Shown: in pieces, positions 47,577-58,800 of the stretch
Layout: every line of letters begins with the position of its first letter
How positions within the stretch are numbered: position 1 is the first letter of the stretch
NCBI GenBank assembly: GCA_024663395.1
Contig: JANFAH010000036.1
Coordinates: 434,001-498,000, forward strand
From: Pisolithus tinctorius
Taxonomy: Eukaryota > Basidiomycota > Agaricomycetes > Boletales > Pisolithaceae
Direction: 5' to 3'
Length of the DNA stretch: 64,000 nt
Made by a program: the position numbers and the translations under genes
The notes under the pieces: generated by a model
Seen by the model: the letters and a program-made list of their open reading frames with translations, nothing else
Database searches by the model: none
Told to the model about the DNA's origin: nothing

Positions 47577-48438
47577 CAGAGAAGGAGAAGGGGGGACATC
47601 TTCTGCTGGATCTTGCAGTAAGAAGGCAAGATGCATGTCATACTCATCATGGATGTGATCAGGGAGGCTGGAGAACAGTAGACTATGCTGCAGCTGTCAC
47701 AATGTGGGGAGAATGATGGACAAGATTGGAATAAAGATGGTGCAGGGAGCAGGGAGGAACGATCCATATGCTTCATCAAGAGGGGAGACCAAAACAACCA
47801 CATAAGACCTTTCTAACCAAGTGACAGACCTGAGGTGACCAAAGAACGTCCTTCTGGAAGTCATACTGATGAGGAGAACATGCTGACCAAGCTGCATGGG
47901 ATGAGATGGGGCTGACAATGATGGGATGAACCAGGGGGCTTCAGGACAGAAGCTGGTGGGAACACCTGGCAGATACACATAGCCATTCTCTCTGGCAAAT
48001 GAGACAAGTGAGATGATCAATGAAGAGGTGGCCATGATTGATGGACTTAGCAAGATGAGTGTCTGATGGATGGAGTGCTGTAGCAATGCATAGGGTGTGA
48101 GGATCCTCTCCAAATTTGGAAGGCAGAATTGTGTGGCTGAGCACTTGAAGCAAGTGTGGGAATGGAGTAGATATCTTTGGAAATGGTGGAGATATGATGA
48201 AAACTGGAATGCTGTACATGGGCACTAAAAACTTTTAATGTGCACTTAACTTGCTTCCTCTTTTCTCTTTAGCACTGACAACTTGTTCTTGTGCAAAGGA
48301 TGACTGCTCATGTCCAGCAGTCTTTCTATGCATGAGGCCTTTAGTCTTCATCTGCATACATGGGCATTGTGTGCAACTCATTGACAAGTTAGGCAGAGTC
48401 AGCTGTAACCATGTCCACAACACTTTTGGTGTGTGACA
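47577..48438 (-). repeat. Family B LTR, 5' part, minus orientation
   Basis: The LTR start TGTCACAC is at 48438 on the minus strand, and homology runs down to about 47577. Contains the conserved U3 ORF (47697-48113, minus; TGA at its end where the intact copy has CGA). It shares roughly 120 bp with the fragment at 35686-36802, so the two are not simply halves of one LTR. Confidence 0.85.
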
Positions 48439-48591
48439 TCAAGAAGACCACTGAATGCTGCATATAGGCATCTGGACTGATGACATAAGCACCTCATGGC
48501 TGCTAGGTATTTATTTGTTGGTGCATGCATCAAACCTTTGCATCAATTTGATTCTTTCCCCCCTTCCATCCATCACTCTACCACCCTCATC

Positions 48592-49686
48592 ATGTCTGCT
48601 AGCTGTGCCCCTCGTCTCTCCCAGCTCATACATGCAGCTACTCCTGACCCAATCAAGGTAGAGAAGGCCACACTGAGGGAGAAGTTCATTGCCACCTCCA
48701 TGGCTCTGGTTGCTGAGGCCAAGTGCCTCCTGGATGACAAGGAGGAATTGTGGGAGGAGAAGGTGATGTGGATGTGCAGATGGGAGCAGAGGATGGTAAG
48801 TGTCCAATGTCTTTGAGACTTGCAGTACTGACTGTCCTCCAGGGGGAAGTGTTCCCCCTCATCAAGCATGGGCAAGAGCTGGGGATCAACACCAAGATAG
48901 GCACTGTGGATGGGCCTGCTATGACAGAGGCTGACAAAGCCTACAAGAGGTGGGTGGCCACAGAGATCGCATGTGGAAAAGCCGATGAAGATGTGTGGAT
49001 GGAAGAGGAGGTCACACAGGCTGTTGGTGAGCAAGGTGTGAGTGTTGTGGTGCTGGTGGTGACAGAGAAAATGTTGCATGTCGAGGTTGTAGCCCAGCCA
49101 GTTTGAAAGGTAAGTGTGTGGTTTGTATGGTGTGGTAGCAGCTGATACCAGAGTCCAAAGCAATCACAGCAGACCATGGCAGAGAGTGAAGACAAGGATG
49201 AGCCCAAGATTGTCATCCCACCTGGCTCAATCCTTCACAAGATCCCCTGTGCATGGTGCATGGTGAAGAAGGTGGCTTGCACCAGGCCTGTCAGGTGGAC
49301 ATGTGATGGCTGTGCATGCATCAAGCAGGGGTGTGAAACATCGAACAAGTCTGCAGGGAAGAAGATGCTGACAGGCATGGTTACTGGTAAGTGCCCACTT
49401 TACCTCAAGAAAATTATGGCTGACATCAAGTAGTGTGGTCTGCAAAGGCTGCAAAGGCCGGCTCATCGAAGTGGGCTGCTGCTGAGGATGATGATGACAA
49501 AGTCAAAGTGGTCAAGAGCCACACACATGTGAAGGGGAAGGCACTGGTGCGCAACTGGCTCGATGCCAAGGTCATGGCTGACCTCTTGCAATTGTTGAGG
49601 CTGTGGAGTTGCATGTGGCTTACCTGTGACTTCAGGTGCACATGGATCAGCTTGCCAAGGCACTGGAAAAGATTGGGGTGGAGTAG
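48592..49686 (+). pseudogene. Gene with a C6-like cysteine cluster, probably decayed
   Basis: Exon 1 48592-48795 (MSASCAPRLSQLIHAATPDP, then a helical, charged segment), intron with GTAAGT donor, exon 2 from 48843 (GEVFPLIKHGQELG). After a TGA that may have been CGA (about 49104), exon 3 begins near 49175: HKIPCAWCMVKKVACTRPVR followed by WTCDGCACIKQGCE, a spacing like fungal Zn2Cys6 domains but not the classical one. Exon 4 is acidic and then helical (HVAYL, TGA, LQVHMDQLAKALEK) and ends at TAG 49684, with a one-base frame slip. Similar cysteine clusters occur in repeat-associated agaricomycete proteins. Role unknown. Confidence 0.5.
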
Positions 49687-50571
49687 AAACATATGTAGTT
49701 AGCCTGGATTCACTGCATTGTCCCATCTGTACATCAGTGCATATCACACTGAATATACCACTACTTTTTGTTTTTCTTCTGTGCAAAGGGGCAGACAACT
49801 CGAAGTGCTCGAACACTTTCCACAGGACAGTGTGGCTGTGGTAGGATACAGTGTGCAGGGTACTGCCTGACTTGTCTTCTTTGTGCAGCTTTCGACTGCT
49901 CTCAGCAGTAAGTCCTCTTGGTATGGTCTTGATGGATGGATGTGATGGATTCTTGAAGAGAGTGAAGGGACTGTTTATTGGGTAACTGGGATGGTCTTTG
50001 GGTATTAATTGCGAGACAAAAGAAGAACTGAAGGGAAAACAGATCAAGGGGTGCACACTGACTGCACATTTGAAGAAGAAATGTGTGGGGTAGTTGCAGG
50101 CATCCATGGTATAGAGTGGCCAAGGAATGCATCAGCAAGACTAGTAAGAGAGATAGGAGAGGCATTGTTTTAGCTATATACTTATTTGGTGTTTTGTTAT
50201 TTTTCTGGACAGTTTTTAACTTTTTGTTAGCAGTTTTTATGTTTTTTGTGTGAGGACTAGTTATCATTAGAATCACTGGATGAAACCTGGGGTGGAACAG
50301 AGGTCTCTGGACAAAACCTGGGGTAAAACAGATAAAAGGAAATGAACTATGTTTGGTATTGGGTGAAGTGAGTGGTATGCGGGTCACCCCTGTGGGGGTT
50401 GTTGAGCACTGACTGTCCCCAGTCAGCATGGGAGAAGGAATGAAGGTAATGGCAGGAGAAGCCATGGAGAGGTGGGCAAAGCTGCAGAAGGAGGGAAGGG
50501 CATTGTTGGAGAAGATGGTATGGAGGGAGGGCATGATGGACAGACTGTGGACACTGGAAAGGGCAGATAGT
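49687..50571. other. 3' flank of gypsy element D without a gene call
   Basis: Downstream of the element D pol stop (minus strand, about 50572). A long minus-strand ORF (49902-50534) is of low complexity and shows no motif. No LTR end was identified. Confidence 0.4.
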
Positions 50572-50640
50572 CAGCTGTCTGAGGCAAAAGCCTCTACCTC
50601 ATCATCAGTGGGGTCATCCTCAGCCTCGTTGAGGAGGCGG
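50572..50640 (-). pseudogene. C-terminal end of element D pol
   Basis: With 52493 onward, and with the solo LTR and one GCGG removed, the minus strand reads GLDDEELDRLLNEAEDDPTD and ends EAFASDS before a stop. This acidic tail is the end of the element D polyprotein. Confidence 0.75.
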
Positions 50641-52492
50641 TGTCACACACCAAAGGTGTTGTGGACATGGTTACAGCTGACTCTGCCTAACTCGTTGACG
50701 AGTTGTGCACAGTGCCCATGCATGCAGATGAAGACTAAAGGCCACATGCATAGAAAGACTGCTGGATGTGAGCAGTCATCCTTCGCACAAGAATGAGTCG
50801 TCAGTGCTAAAGAGAAAAGAGGAAGTGAGTTAAGCATGCATTAAAGGTTTTTAGTGCCTGTGTACAGCATTCCAGTTTTCATCATATCTCTGCTGTTTCC
50901 AAAGATATCAACTCGGTTGTCACACTCGCTTAAAGTGCTCGGCCCCACGATTCTTCCTTCCAAATTTGGAAAGGATCCTCACACCCTACACATTTCTACA
51001 GCACTCCATCCATCAGACACTCATTTTGCTAAGTCCATCAATCATGACTGCCTCTTTGTCGATCATCTCGCTTGTCTCATTTGCCAGAGACAATGGCTAC
51101 ATATATCTGCCAGGTGTTCCCACCAGCTTCTGTCCTGAAGCCCCCTGGTTCATCCCATCATTGTCAGCCCCATCTCATCCCATGCAGCTTGGTCAGCGTG
51201 TTCTCCTTGTCAGTATGACTTCCAGAAGGACATTCTTTGGTCGCCTCAGGTCTGTCACTTGGTTAGAAAGGTCTTATGTGGTCATTTCAGTCTCCCCTCT
51301 TGATGAAGCATATGGATCATTCCTCCCTGCTCCCTGCACTGTCTTTATTCCAATCTTGTCCATCATTCTTCCCACCTTGCGACAGCTGCAGTATAGTCTA
51401 CTGTTCTCCAGCCTCCCTGATTGCATCCATGATGAGTATGACATACATCTTGCCTTCTTACTGCAAGATCCAGCAGAAGACGTCCCCCCTTCTCCTCCTC
51501 CATCAGAGCCCCATTCATGAAGTTTTTGTTAACTTTGCTGAGAGGAAGGAAGGGTGGGAGATGTGATTGCCTATGCTCCCATTGCCCCACAGACCCCCAA
51601 TGCCCTAGCCCCCTTCGACACCTGACTCATGCCCTTCAATTCTGGAATTAATACTTCCCTATTTGGAAACACTGTCCATCTGTCATGTCATCTTTGGATC
51701 TAGAGATGTCTCTGCTGAGATCTGACTTGCATCGCCACCCCCTAATGTGATATCAGTGCGCTTACTCATTTTCTGACTCTATTTGACTCATTCTGTGATG
51801 TTTTGACTATCCTTGACTCATTCATTGCCAATACTTACCAATCCTCTTTGCTTGCTTACTTTTCCTTTCTCACTTACTCATCATGATTACTCAGTCCTTA
51901 CTCATTACTTACCAAGTGTTTGTGCCTTGTTTGTCACAAGCTATGCTCCCCCCACAGTATATAAACCCCCATGTACTTAGCTACCCAGAAGCAATCAAGA
52001 ATTCAAAAAGCAATCCAGAAGTCAGCTCAGCTCAGCATATCTCATTGTCAACAGTTGAGGCTCATTTGGAAGTGTCTATCTGTCTTCATTCAAATCATTG
52101 GTAGTTGAGGCTCCATCAAGGGTCTATCTACCTTCATTCATTATCTGAAGTATCATCTGTGCTTTGTCAGCACACCTGCTTAGTCATCCTCCCACTCCTG
52201 CATAACTTGTCATCGACTTGTGCAAGGAGCATGTCTTATCAAAGTCCATCATCCCAAGTCCTTTCACCTGAACACCTTCACTCTGTTCAGCATCCCCCAT
52301 CCAATCATCACTCATTCATCTGCTCTTGTGTAACTCGTCATCGACTTGTGCTAGGAGCACCTGCCATTGAAGTTTCCCCCTCTTAGGTTTCTGCACTCCA
52401 GGTTCTGCAGAGGCACACCACCACTCACTCTACATTTGTCTTTTGTGTTGGTTTTGGTTGGTTTTCACCACCTTTCCACACTTTGACTCACA
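50641..52492 (+). repeat. Solo LTR, family B, inserted in element D pol
   Basis: 1,852 bp, TGTCACAC...GACTCACA, with the 4-bp direct repeat GCGG (50637-50640 and 52493-52496). TATA box at 51958-51965. Carries the intact U3 ORF. It is opposite in orientation to element D. Confidence 0.93.
50966..51520 (+). CDS. Conserved ORF in the U3 of LTR family B, 184 codons
   Basis: Open frame upstream of the LTR TATA box, in sense orientation. Typical text: FARDNGYIYLPGVPTSFCPE, APWFIPSLSAPSHPMQLGQR, VLLVSMTSRRTFFGRLRSVT, SPLDEAYGSFLPAPCTVF and DEYDIHLAFLLQDPAEDVPP. The frame starts at a TTG here and remains open upstream for at least 40 codons, so the true start is unclear and may be a spliced exon. 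Copies at 21943 and 47697 (minus) differ mainly by single residues and a CGA-to-TGA stop. I do not recognise the protein. Transcription would have to start upstream of the LTR's own promoter. Confidence 0.5.
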   Translation: MERILTPYTFLQHSIHQTLILLSPSIMTASLSIISLVSFARDNGYIYLPGVPTSFCPEAPWFIPSLSAPSHPMQLGQRVLLVSMTSRRTFFGRLRSVTWLERSYVVISVSPLDEAYGSFLPAPCTVFIPILSIILPTLRQLQYSLLFSSLPDCIHDEYDIHLAFLLQDPAEDVPPSPPPSEPHS

Positions 52493-53758
52493 GCGGTCTA
52501 GTTCTTCATCATCTAACCCAGTAATGCAAGTCATGGTTGTGCAGGTTTGAGACCGCAGGTGGTAGGGAAGTAGGCAGAATGCAGAAAAGCAGAGTTTGGA
52601 GATGGAACCATCCAACTTGGCCAGCAGGTATGAGCCCCCAGTGGTCTGACAAAGGATGACCATGGGGCCAGTGTATCATGGCTTCATCTTCTGGTTCAGC
52701 TCTTTCTCTACACAGGAGTTGCAAATGAGCATGAGGGTGCTGGGAGCAAAGTTATGGTCTTCAATGTAATGCTGAAAGGTGGCTTCAAACTGCTGGATAG
52801 ACTGTAAGCACACACAGAGGATGTTATTGCAGACCTGGTCTAGGTCATCCTGACACTTCTGTAACTGGTGTGCACACCAAGCAATCAGTTCTGTGGTAGT
52901 CAGCAGTGTCACATCATTGTGGGATAGGGGTAAGGGGAAGGTAGCCTCAGCAAGGTCAATTGGAAACAATGGCTCAACACTGTGCACCATGAAGTAAGGG
53001 GATAAACCCATGGACTTCAAGATGGTGACCTGCTTGGCCCACAACATGGAGTGTGCAATGGTGTGCCAGCAGCAGTTGTCATTCTCACAGCTCTTCATGA
53101 TAGCCTCACACACATCATAGTGGCAACACTCTACAATGCCATTAGCCTGAGAGTTGTAAGGAGAGATATGGATGTGATGGATATGATATTGCACAGCTAA
53201 GGCATCTAAGGCTTGAATGAACATGGGACCATTGTCAGTGACAATCTTGGTGAGCAGACCCCAGTGGCATAGAATGTCCTCAAAGATGAAGGATGTGAGT
53301 GCAGTGCTGTTTTCTGCACACAGCATGCACCATTCAGGATATGAGGTAAGCATGCAATGAGCCTGTACTATGTAGCAGTAGCCACCAGCTTTGGGCATTA
53401 GCATCATGTCAATGTGAGCTTTATGAAACAGGCCCACTATCATGGGCACAGTGGGTGGGATATGAAGCTTCTGTGTCTGGTGGATCTGGCATTCATGACA
53501 AGTGTGAACATACCACTTCACATCCTCAACAAGAAGAGGCCACCAAAAGTGGAGGAGAAGGCACATATGGACTGTGAAGACCCCTTTGTGTCTGTGGTCA
53601 TCATGCACTTCTTTGATGAGACAATACCACTTGGACTTGTTGATGACCAGCTGGTGCCATCCATGTGGTTCCCTACACCATAAGTTACCATCTAGGAGGA
53701 AAAAGCAGCTGGCCAAATTAAAGAAGGATGAGTACTGTGCATCAGTAAGGTCAGGAGG
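52493..53758 (-). pseudogene. pol: Integrase region of gypsy element D
   Basis: The open frame 53716-52676 (346 aa) has the zinc region (HDDHRHKGVF, CHECQIHQTQK) and an integrase core with all three acidic residues visible: AHIDMMLMP, IVTDNGPMF and NSQANGIVE. Many positions that are Arg in relatives are Cys or His (CCHYDVCEAIMKSC), as expected from CG to TG or CA changes. The frame continues past a stop through GPMVILCQTTGGSYLLAKLD to the solo LTR at 52492. Confidence 0.85.
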
Positions 53759-54738
53759 TCACTCATGGGTCATGAGGAATGTGTGGATCATTTCTATCTT
53801 CACTTCACATGCCTGAGCTTTTGTGGACCATGGAATAGTGGGGTCATCAGGGGTATTGGAAGGGTTATTAGCATCAGCAGTCACAGAGAATGTGAGATAA
53901 AAGGATGCAGGCAGCAGGAGGCTCGCCTGATGGTAAGTGAGTGGCAGTAAGGAATGATGTTTGTGATTGGAAAGGGACATAGGAGGTGGGTGGTCATTGA
54001 CAGCCTCTGTAGAGAAAGAGTAAAAATGGTCTAGCCAATCCTCATGGTCATCATCCTCAGGCAGGTCAAGCTCTGACTGTGGATGGCAAGACAAGCCATC
54101 AGGGCTGGCATGCCTGCCTGCAGGAATGTGCATGAGTTTGAATGAGAAGAGGAGGATGCCAGTGACCCAGCGATTGATCATCACATTAGGCTGCAGATCT
54201 GGGTTATTTATCATGCCCTTAATATACTTCACATCTACTTCCACAGTGAAGTTAGTGAGACCGAAGATGTATATGCATACCACACGGAAGAGACCATACA
54301 ACTCAAGCTTAGCCTGGGAGTAGCAGCTTTCCACTTCATTGAGGGTGATGGATCTGAAGCAACTAGGGTACCATTTGCCATCTTCACTGAGCTGGTAGAG
54401 GATGTAGCCAACTGCAATGACTGAAGTGTCAACTGCTAGAATTACTTCGTGACTGTGCTCATAGTCAATCCTTCAGAGTGCAGGGGACTTTACAATTTTG
54501 TCCTTGAGTCATTGCATGGCAGTGCATTGCAGTTCATCCCATGTGAATGGTACATCTTTCCACATGAGTGTGACCAGCAGCCATGTGATCTTGGCAAAGT
54601 CTTTGATGAAGATGCATAGTACACTGCAGACACCAAGGAAACTGCAAACCTGTGTCAGATTGTGGCACTCGGGCCAGTTGCAGATCTTCTGCACTTTGCT
54701 TTCTTCAGGAACACGACCTTCAAAGGTGCACTTGTGGC
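53759..54738 (-). pseudogene. pol: Reverse transcriptase end and RNase H of element D
   Basis: From right to left: GHKCTFEGRVPEESKVQKIC and FLGVCSVLCIF (thumb/connection), then the RNase H-like part with FTVEVDVKYIKGMINNPDLQ, MINRWVTGILLFSFKLMHIP and ASPDGLSCHPQSE. Stops and frame changes near 54340-54500. Joined to 60338 onward once the DNA transposon and one copy of CTTGTGGC are removed. Confidence 0.82.
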
Positions 54739-55178
54739 CAAGAGGCATGCATTCAGAGAATGCCGAACACTAACCCACTTCGGGTCCCCCAGCCAACTGG
54801 TGTCCGGGGTCATGATGTTTTTCCCTTTTTCGGCGAAATAGAGGTTAATGCAGCGATTTTGCTTGGTTTCGTCCTAGCATGTTCAACTCAGCTTTTTTCC
54901 CACTTGTGAGCTTATTTAAGGGACCCAAATCAGTGTGCTATCTATACTTCTGGATACTTAGTTTAACACAGATTGCTGTTGTTTCTGAGATATGGCCGAG
55001 ATATGAGATGTTCAAAGTCAAGTCCAAAATGGGCAAGAAATAGCCCCTGACGTGATCATGCATACATCGATGTTGCGCTTGAGACGTGTCTCATCGTGCT
55101 CTCCTTCACTCTCTTTCCTTCTTTTTCCTCCATTGCTCAACGGAAGTATCATTATTGTTAATACCCTGATGCCTTAGA

Positions 55179-55830
55179 ATGTGTCCTGCCACTCAGGACA
55201 ATCATACTCGCTGGGTTGAGTCCCAGAATCCTCGAGCATGGCACTTGCCTTCTCCCTCCAATTTTAATACCCAATCACATGCAGTCCAGTCGACGATTTG
55301 CTATCATACTTCTAGTCTATCTCATGCACCATCAGCTGAATTAATATCCCTGTCATCATGTCCTCAAGACTGTGGCACTGCTTGCCTAAATGAATCACCA
55401 AGTGCAATGGCTTTCCCACCCATACATTCCCCTCAACCGGTACTGCCACCACAGCTCCCTGGTCGACAGCAGCTTTCTGATCAAGAGATCAGTGAACTTC
55501 TCGACATGGGGACCCCTTGGGCTTTCCTCATCTTATACAATCATGGCACACTCTCAAACCTATCATCAGTTACTGGGTTTCATGTCTTTGAATGTCCAAG
55601 CTGCCAACTCACAGTCAAAACGAGCATTTCCAGCAGTATCACCCTCCAACACCCTGGCCAACCACTATCGTCAGAAACAGTGTCATGCAGCACTTCAATG
55701 CAGGGAGAAGGATGCAACCAAGTCTGTGCTCCAAGACTTCAATGCTACCAGTCCCTTAATTCCATCTGTGGAGTCGTTCATCTGTACTAGCTTGAATGTT
55801 TCCAGTACTTTGATTGAGCCTGGGTAAGTC
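55179..55830 (+). CDS. Probable N-terminal exon(s) of the transposase
   Basis: Two overlapping open frames. The first (55179-55790) has QQLSDQEISELLDMGTPWAF and ECPSCQLTVKTSISSS; the second (to 55827) has NTLANHYRQKQCHAALQCR, which with the CPSC pair would make a BED-like finger (CxxC...H...C). A donor GTAAGT at 55827 and an acceptor at about 55856 precede the main ORF. The frames do not join without a one-base slip, so either a short intron was missed or a base is wrong. Confidence 0.5.
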
Positions 55831-55878
55831 ATCTCCATAGCCATTTACAATGTTTAGCACTTAGAACCATTTAATAGC

Positions 55879-58800
55879 ATGGAAGATCCAACTTCCCAGT
55901 CTTCCCTCAATGAAGACAACCTCTTCTTTCCTACTGGACCTGTTTTTGGTCCTCCACTTCCACCATGCTATGGTTTTCCCTTTTGCTGGAGTCTCCCTCA
56001 AAATGCAAACATGCAGATGGCTTTGCCATGGCATTGCACACTTGCTGGACACTCTGATGAGTTACCCTTTATGCTCAACAACCTCGATGGCCAGGTATAT
56101 GCGCGGTCGGTAGAATGTTATCGTATCATGCAGCCAAGGTCTCTCTGCTGCCCACCTTGTGCAGGTCTTGAGTCTGAAGTCGTGCAACTTGGTGATACCT
56201 GGCCAGGTTACCAGCCAGGTACTCGATGCTCTCTTCAGAACATGGTCCAGCTTTCACTTGCAATTGATCATTGCAATCAAAAGCTCAATAGGTGGAAGCT
56301 AAAGGCAATTCATTTCTTTCACAAAGCAGGTGATTGTGCTAATGATGACACTGATATACAGACTCTGAATGATGGTCATACCATCGCCTGCAAACTTTTG
56401 ACTATTGAGTCTCACTCTGTGTTGGTCATGGCCTTATCCCAGTCTGATCTTCCATGGCTCAGACAGCTTTTGTCCACCCTTCTTAAAAATGGTGCCGGTA
56501 TCAATGCTATCTTGCGCAAAATCGAGGAGGCCATAGAACACGGCTACAAACCCCACAACTATACAAAAGATGCCTATGATCTCGCCCTTCTCGTCTATCG
56601 TCTTGGCGGTGCCAACCTGCTCTATGCACTCAACCAACGCCTCGCTCTCCCCTCTCTTTGTTCTGTCGTTCAGAACCATTTCAGTACCGTCACGATCACT
56701 CCAACAATTGGACCAATCACACTTGATGCCATTGCCATGAATATCCGTGGAGTCATTGTTGAACCTCGATTCGCAGCTGGCCACACTGCTCTGCATGGGG
56801 TCAGCCTGCTCACAGATGAAGTTGCACTTGAAGAATGCGCTGTTTACTTTCCCTCTGCAAACAGAGTTGGGGGTCTCTGTTGGAAGCATAGTCACACTAT
56901 CGATCCTATACTCAACACCTTCGAGTCAGCTACACTTATCGCCACCAAACTCACATCTGGTGAGGTGCACCTTGGAAAAGAGATGACTGTCATTGCTGTG
57001 CATTGCTTCGGTGAGGATGACATGTATCCTGTACTCGCCGCACCCTCATGCAAGGAGGAGGACCACAACGACTGGGAGAAGCTCATGAAGACTACTATTG
57101 ATGTGTGGTACTCTGGTGATGCTCAGAAGATGGTCGGCCCACTATGGTCTTTCGCAACCGATGGGGACTCAACCAGACGCAAAGCCGGACATAAGGTTTT
57201 TATGAAGTCAAAGCTCGATGAATCGTCCTCTCTCTATGGCATACTGTCTGACCTTCCTGGTCTTAATCTTTACACTGGACCACACGACATGACGCTTGAC
57301 TTTGACTACAAGCATATTATCAAGCATAAGTGATACATAGTTCTTGTGATGATCTAAACTCATTTCATGATCCAGGCTTCTGTACGATGCTCCGCTCGAC
57401 GAATGGCCTAATGCTCAACAATGGGCATCACATCAATGCGAAGTTTTTACTCCGGTATCTTACCTGGCTTGATGGCTGTGACCACGTCAAGGCACAGAAG
57501 CTTGTCTACCCTGATGACCCACAGGATGTTCCTCGGGCAGTGGAACTTGTCAAGGCGATCACACGGCTCAGTCACATTGACCCTACACAGGTGCCGTATA
57601 CCCAGCCCCACTGCCTACCGGACGTCAATGCTATTGTTGACTTTGAAGCACTCTCAACATTGGGTCAACTCTTGCATCACCTTCTGGAGCCATTTATCAA
57701 TGTTACATTATCTCTGTCAGAACAAGTCGCTCACCTGTCTGCTTTCGCTCATTTACTCTTTGCTCTATATCGCGAACATCGACGTGCCTTCATGCCAAAC
57801 CAGTTGTACTATGACGCGCAAACCATGGTTAAGAATGCCATCTTTTGTATCGCAAAGCAGCAGCGACTCGAGCCTTCTGCAGATTTCTATCTCCCAGATG
57901 TGGGAGATGATGCCATCAAGCTACTCTTCGCATTCCTGCGCATGTGTGGTGGCCATAACAGTGCAATCAACTACAAGCAAGCAATTGATTGTCTGTGTGC
58001 GGCGAGGGACCTTGGAAGTATCTACACTCGGAACCCAGACCTCAGCCATGGTCATCGTCGTCTCAACTTTTCCCACTCTGAGCATGTCGACCACATCAAC
58101 CGTGAGATGTGGAAGGGCGACCTCACATCATGCAGTTGTAACCTCCCCACTGCATGGACTCATGGACATGCTATTGCGTTGAGCCTGCTTGTTGGCTCGA
58201 CTCTTGATGCAAATAACTATGCTTTCGATGTTCTATTCTCAGAATTTGATGTGGACCTGCTCTCCATGTTTGGTTGTGGATGCTACCCAGGAATCAATGA
58301 CGGTGATGATGAAGACCTCAGTTCCATCTTGCTGACTCCAGTCAGCATCACAGTGGTCGAATGTTGCAAGGATCCAGGTGGGGTTCAGAATGAGGAGGAC
58401 TCCCAGGAAGTGCTTCAAGTCCATGACGATGAAAGAGAGGAAGTTAGCGAGGACATACACAGTTTGGAAGATGAGCTCGAGGACCAGGGTGTGCAAGACG
58501 GTGTCTTGTCAGCCGAAGGCAGAGATCCCCTACAACCATCACCACTGTCTGGCCCAGGGGTTCGACCTCTTGATTATCTCCTTGTCGATGGCAAACATGT
58601 TCACAAGTCTACGGTCTGTCACATTCTTTTGAATGGGAACTTCATGCCAAAATCACATGATCGCCTTCTTCGAGTTCGAGGTTTCACGCCAGTTAATAAG
58701 CTCATGTGCAGCGGTTCATCAGTATCGGACTCTACACCTGCTTTTGTTGTTGGCAATCCCTACTTGACCCTCATCCGCTTTCGTGACAATGCCACGCATC

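Noticed and set aside
35686..48438. One family B LTR split by insertion of element C
   Set aside because: The two pieces overlap by about 120 bp and the outer flanks (CTGA and TCAA) do not match, so a simple split is not supported.
57326..57375. U12-type AT-AC intron
   Set aside because: The intron ends in AG, and the AT donor is best explained by a CG-to-CA change in GTAAGT; the U12 branch and donor consensus are not seen.
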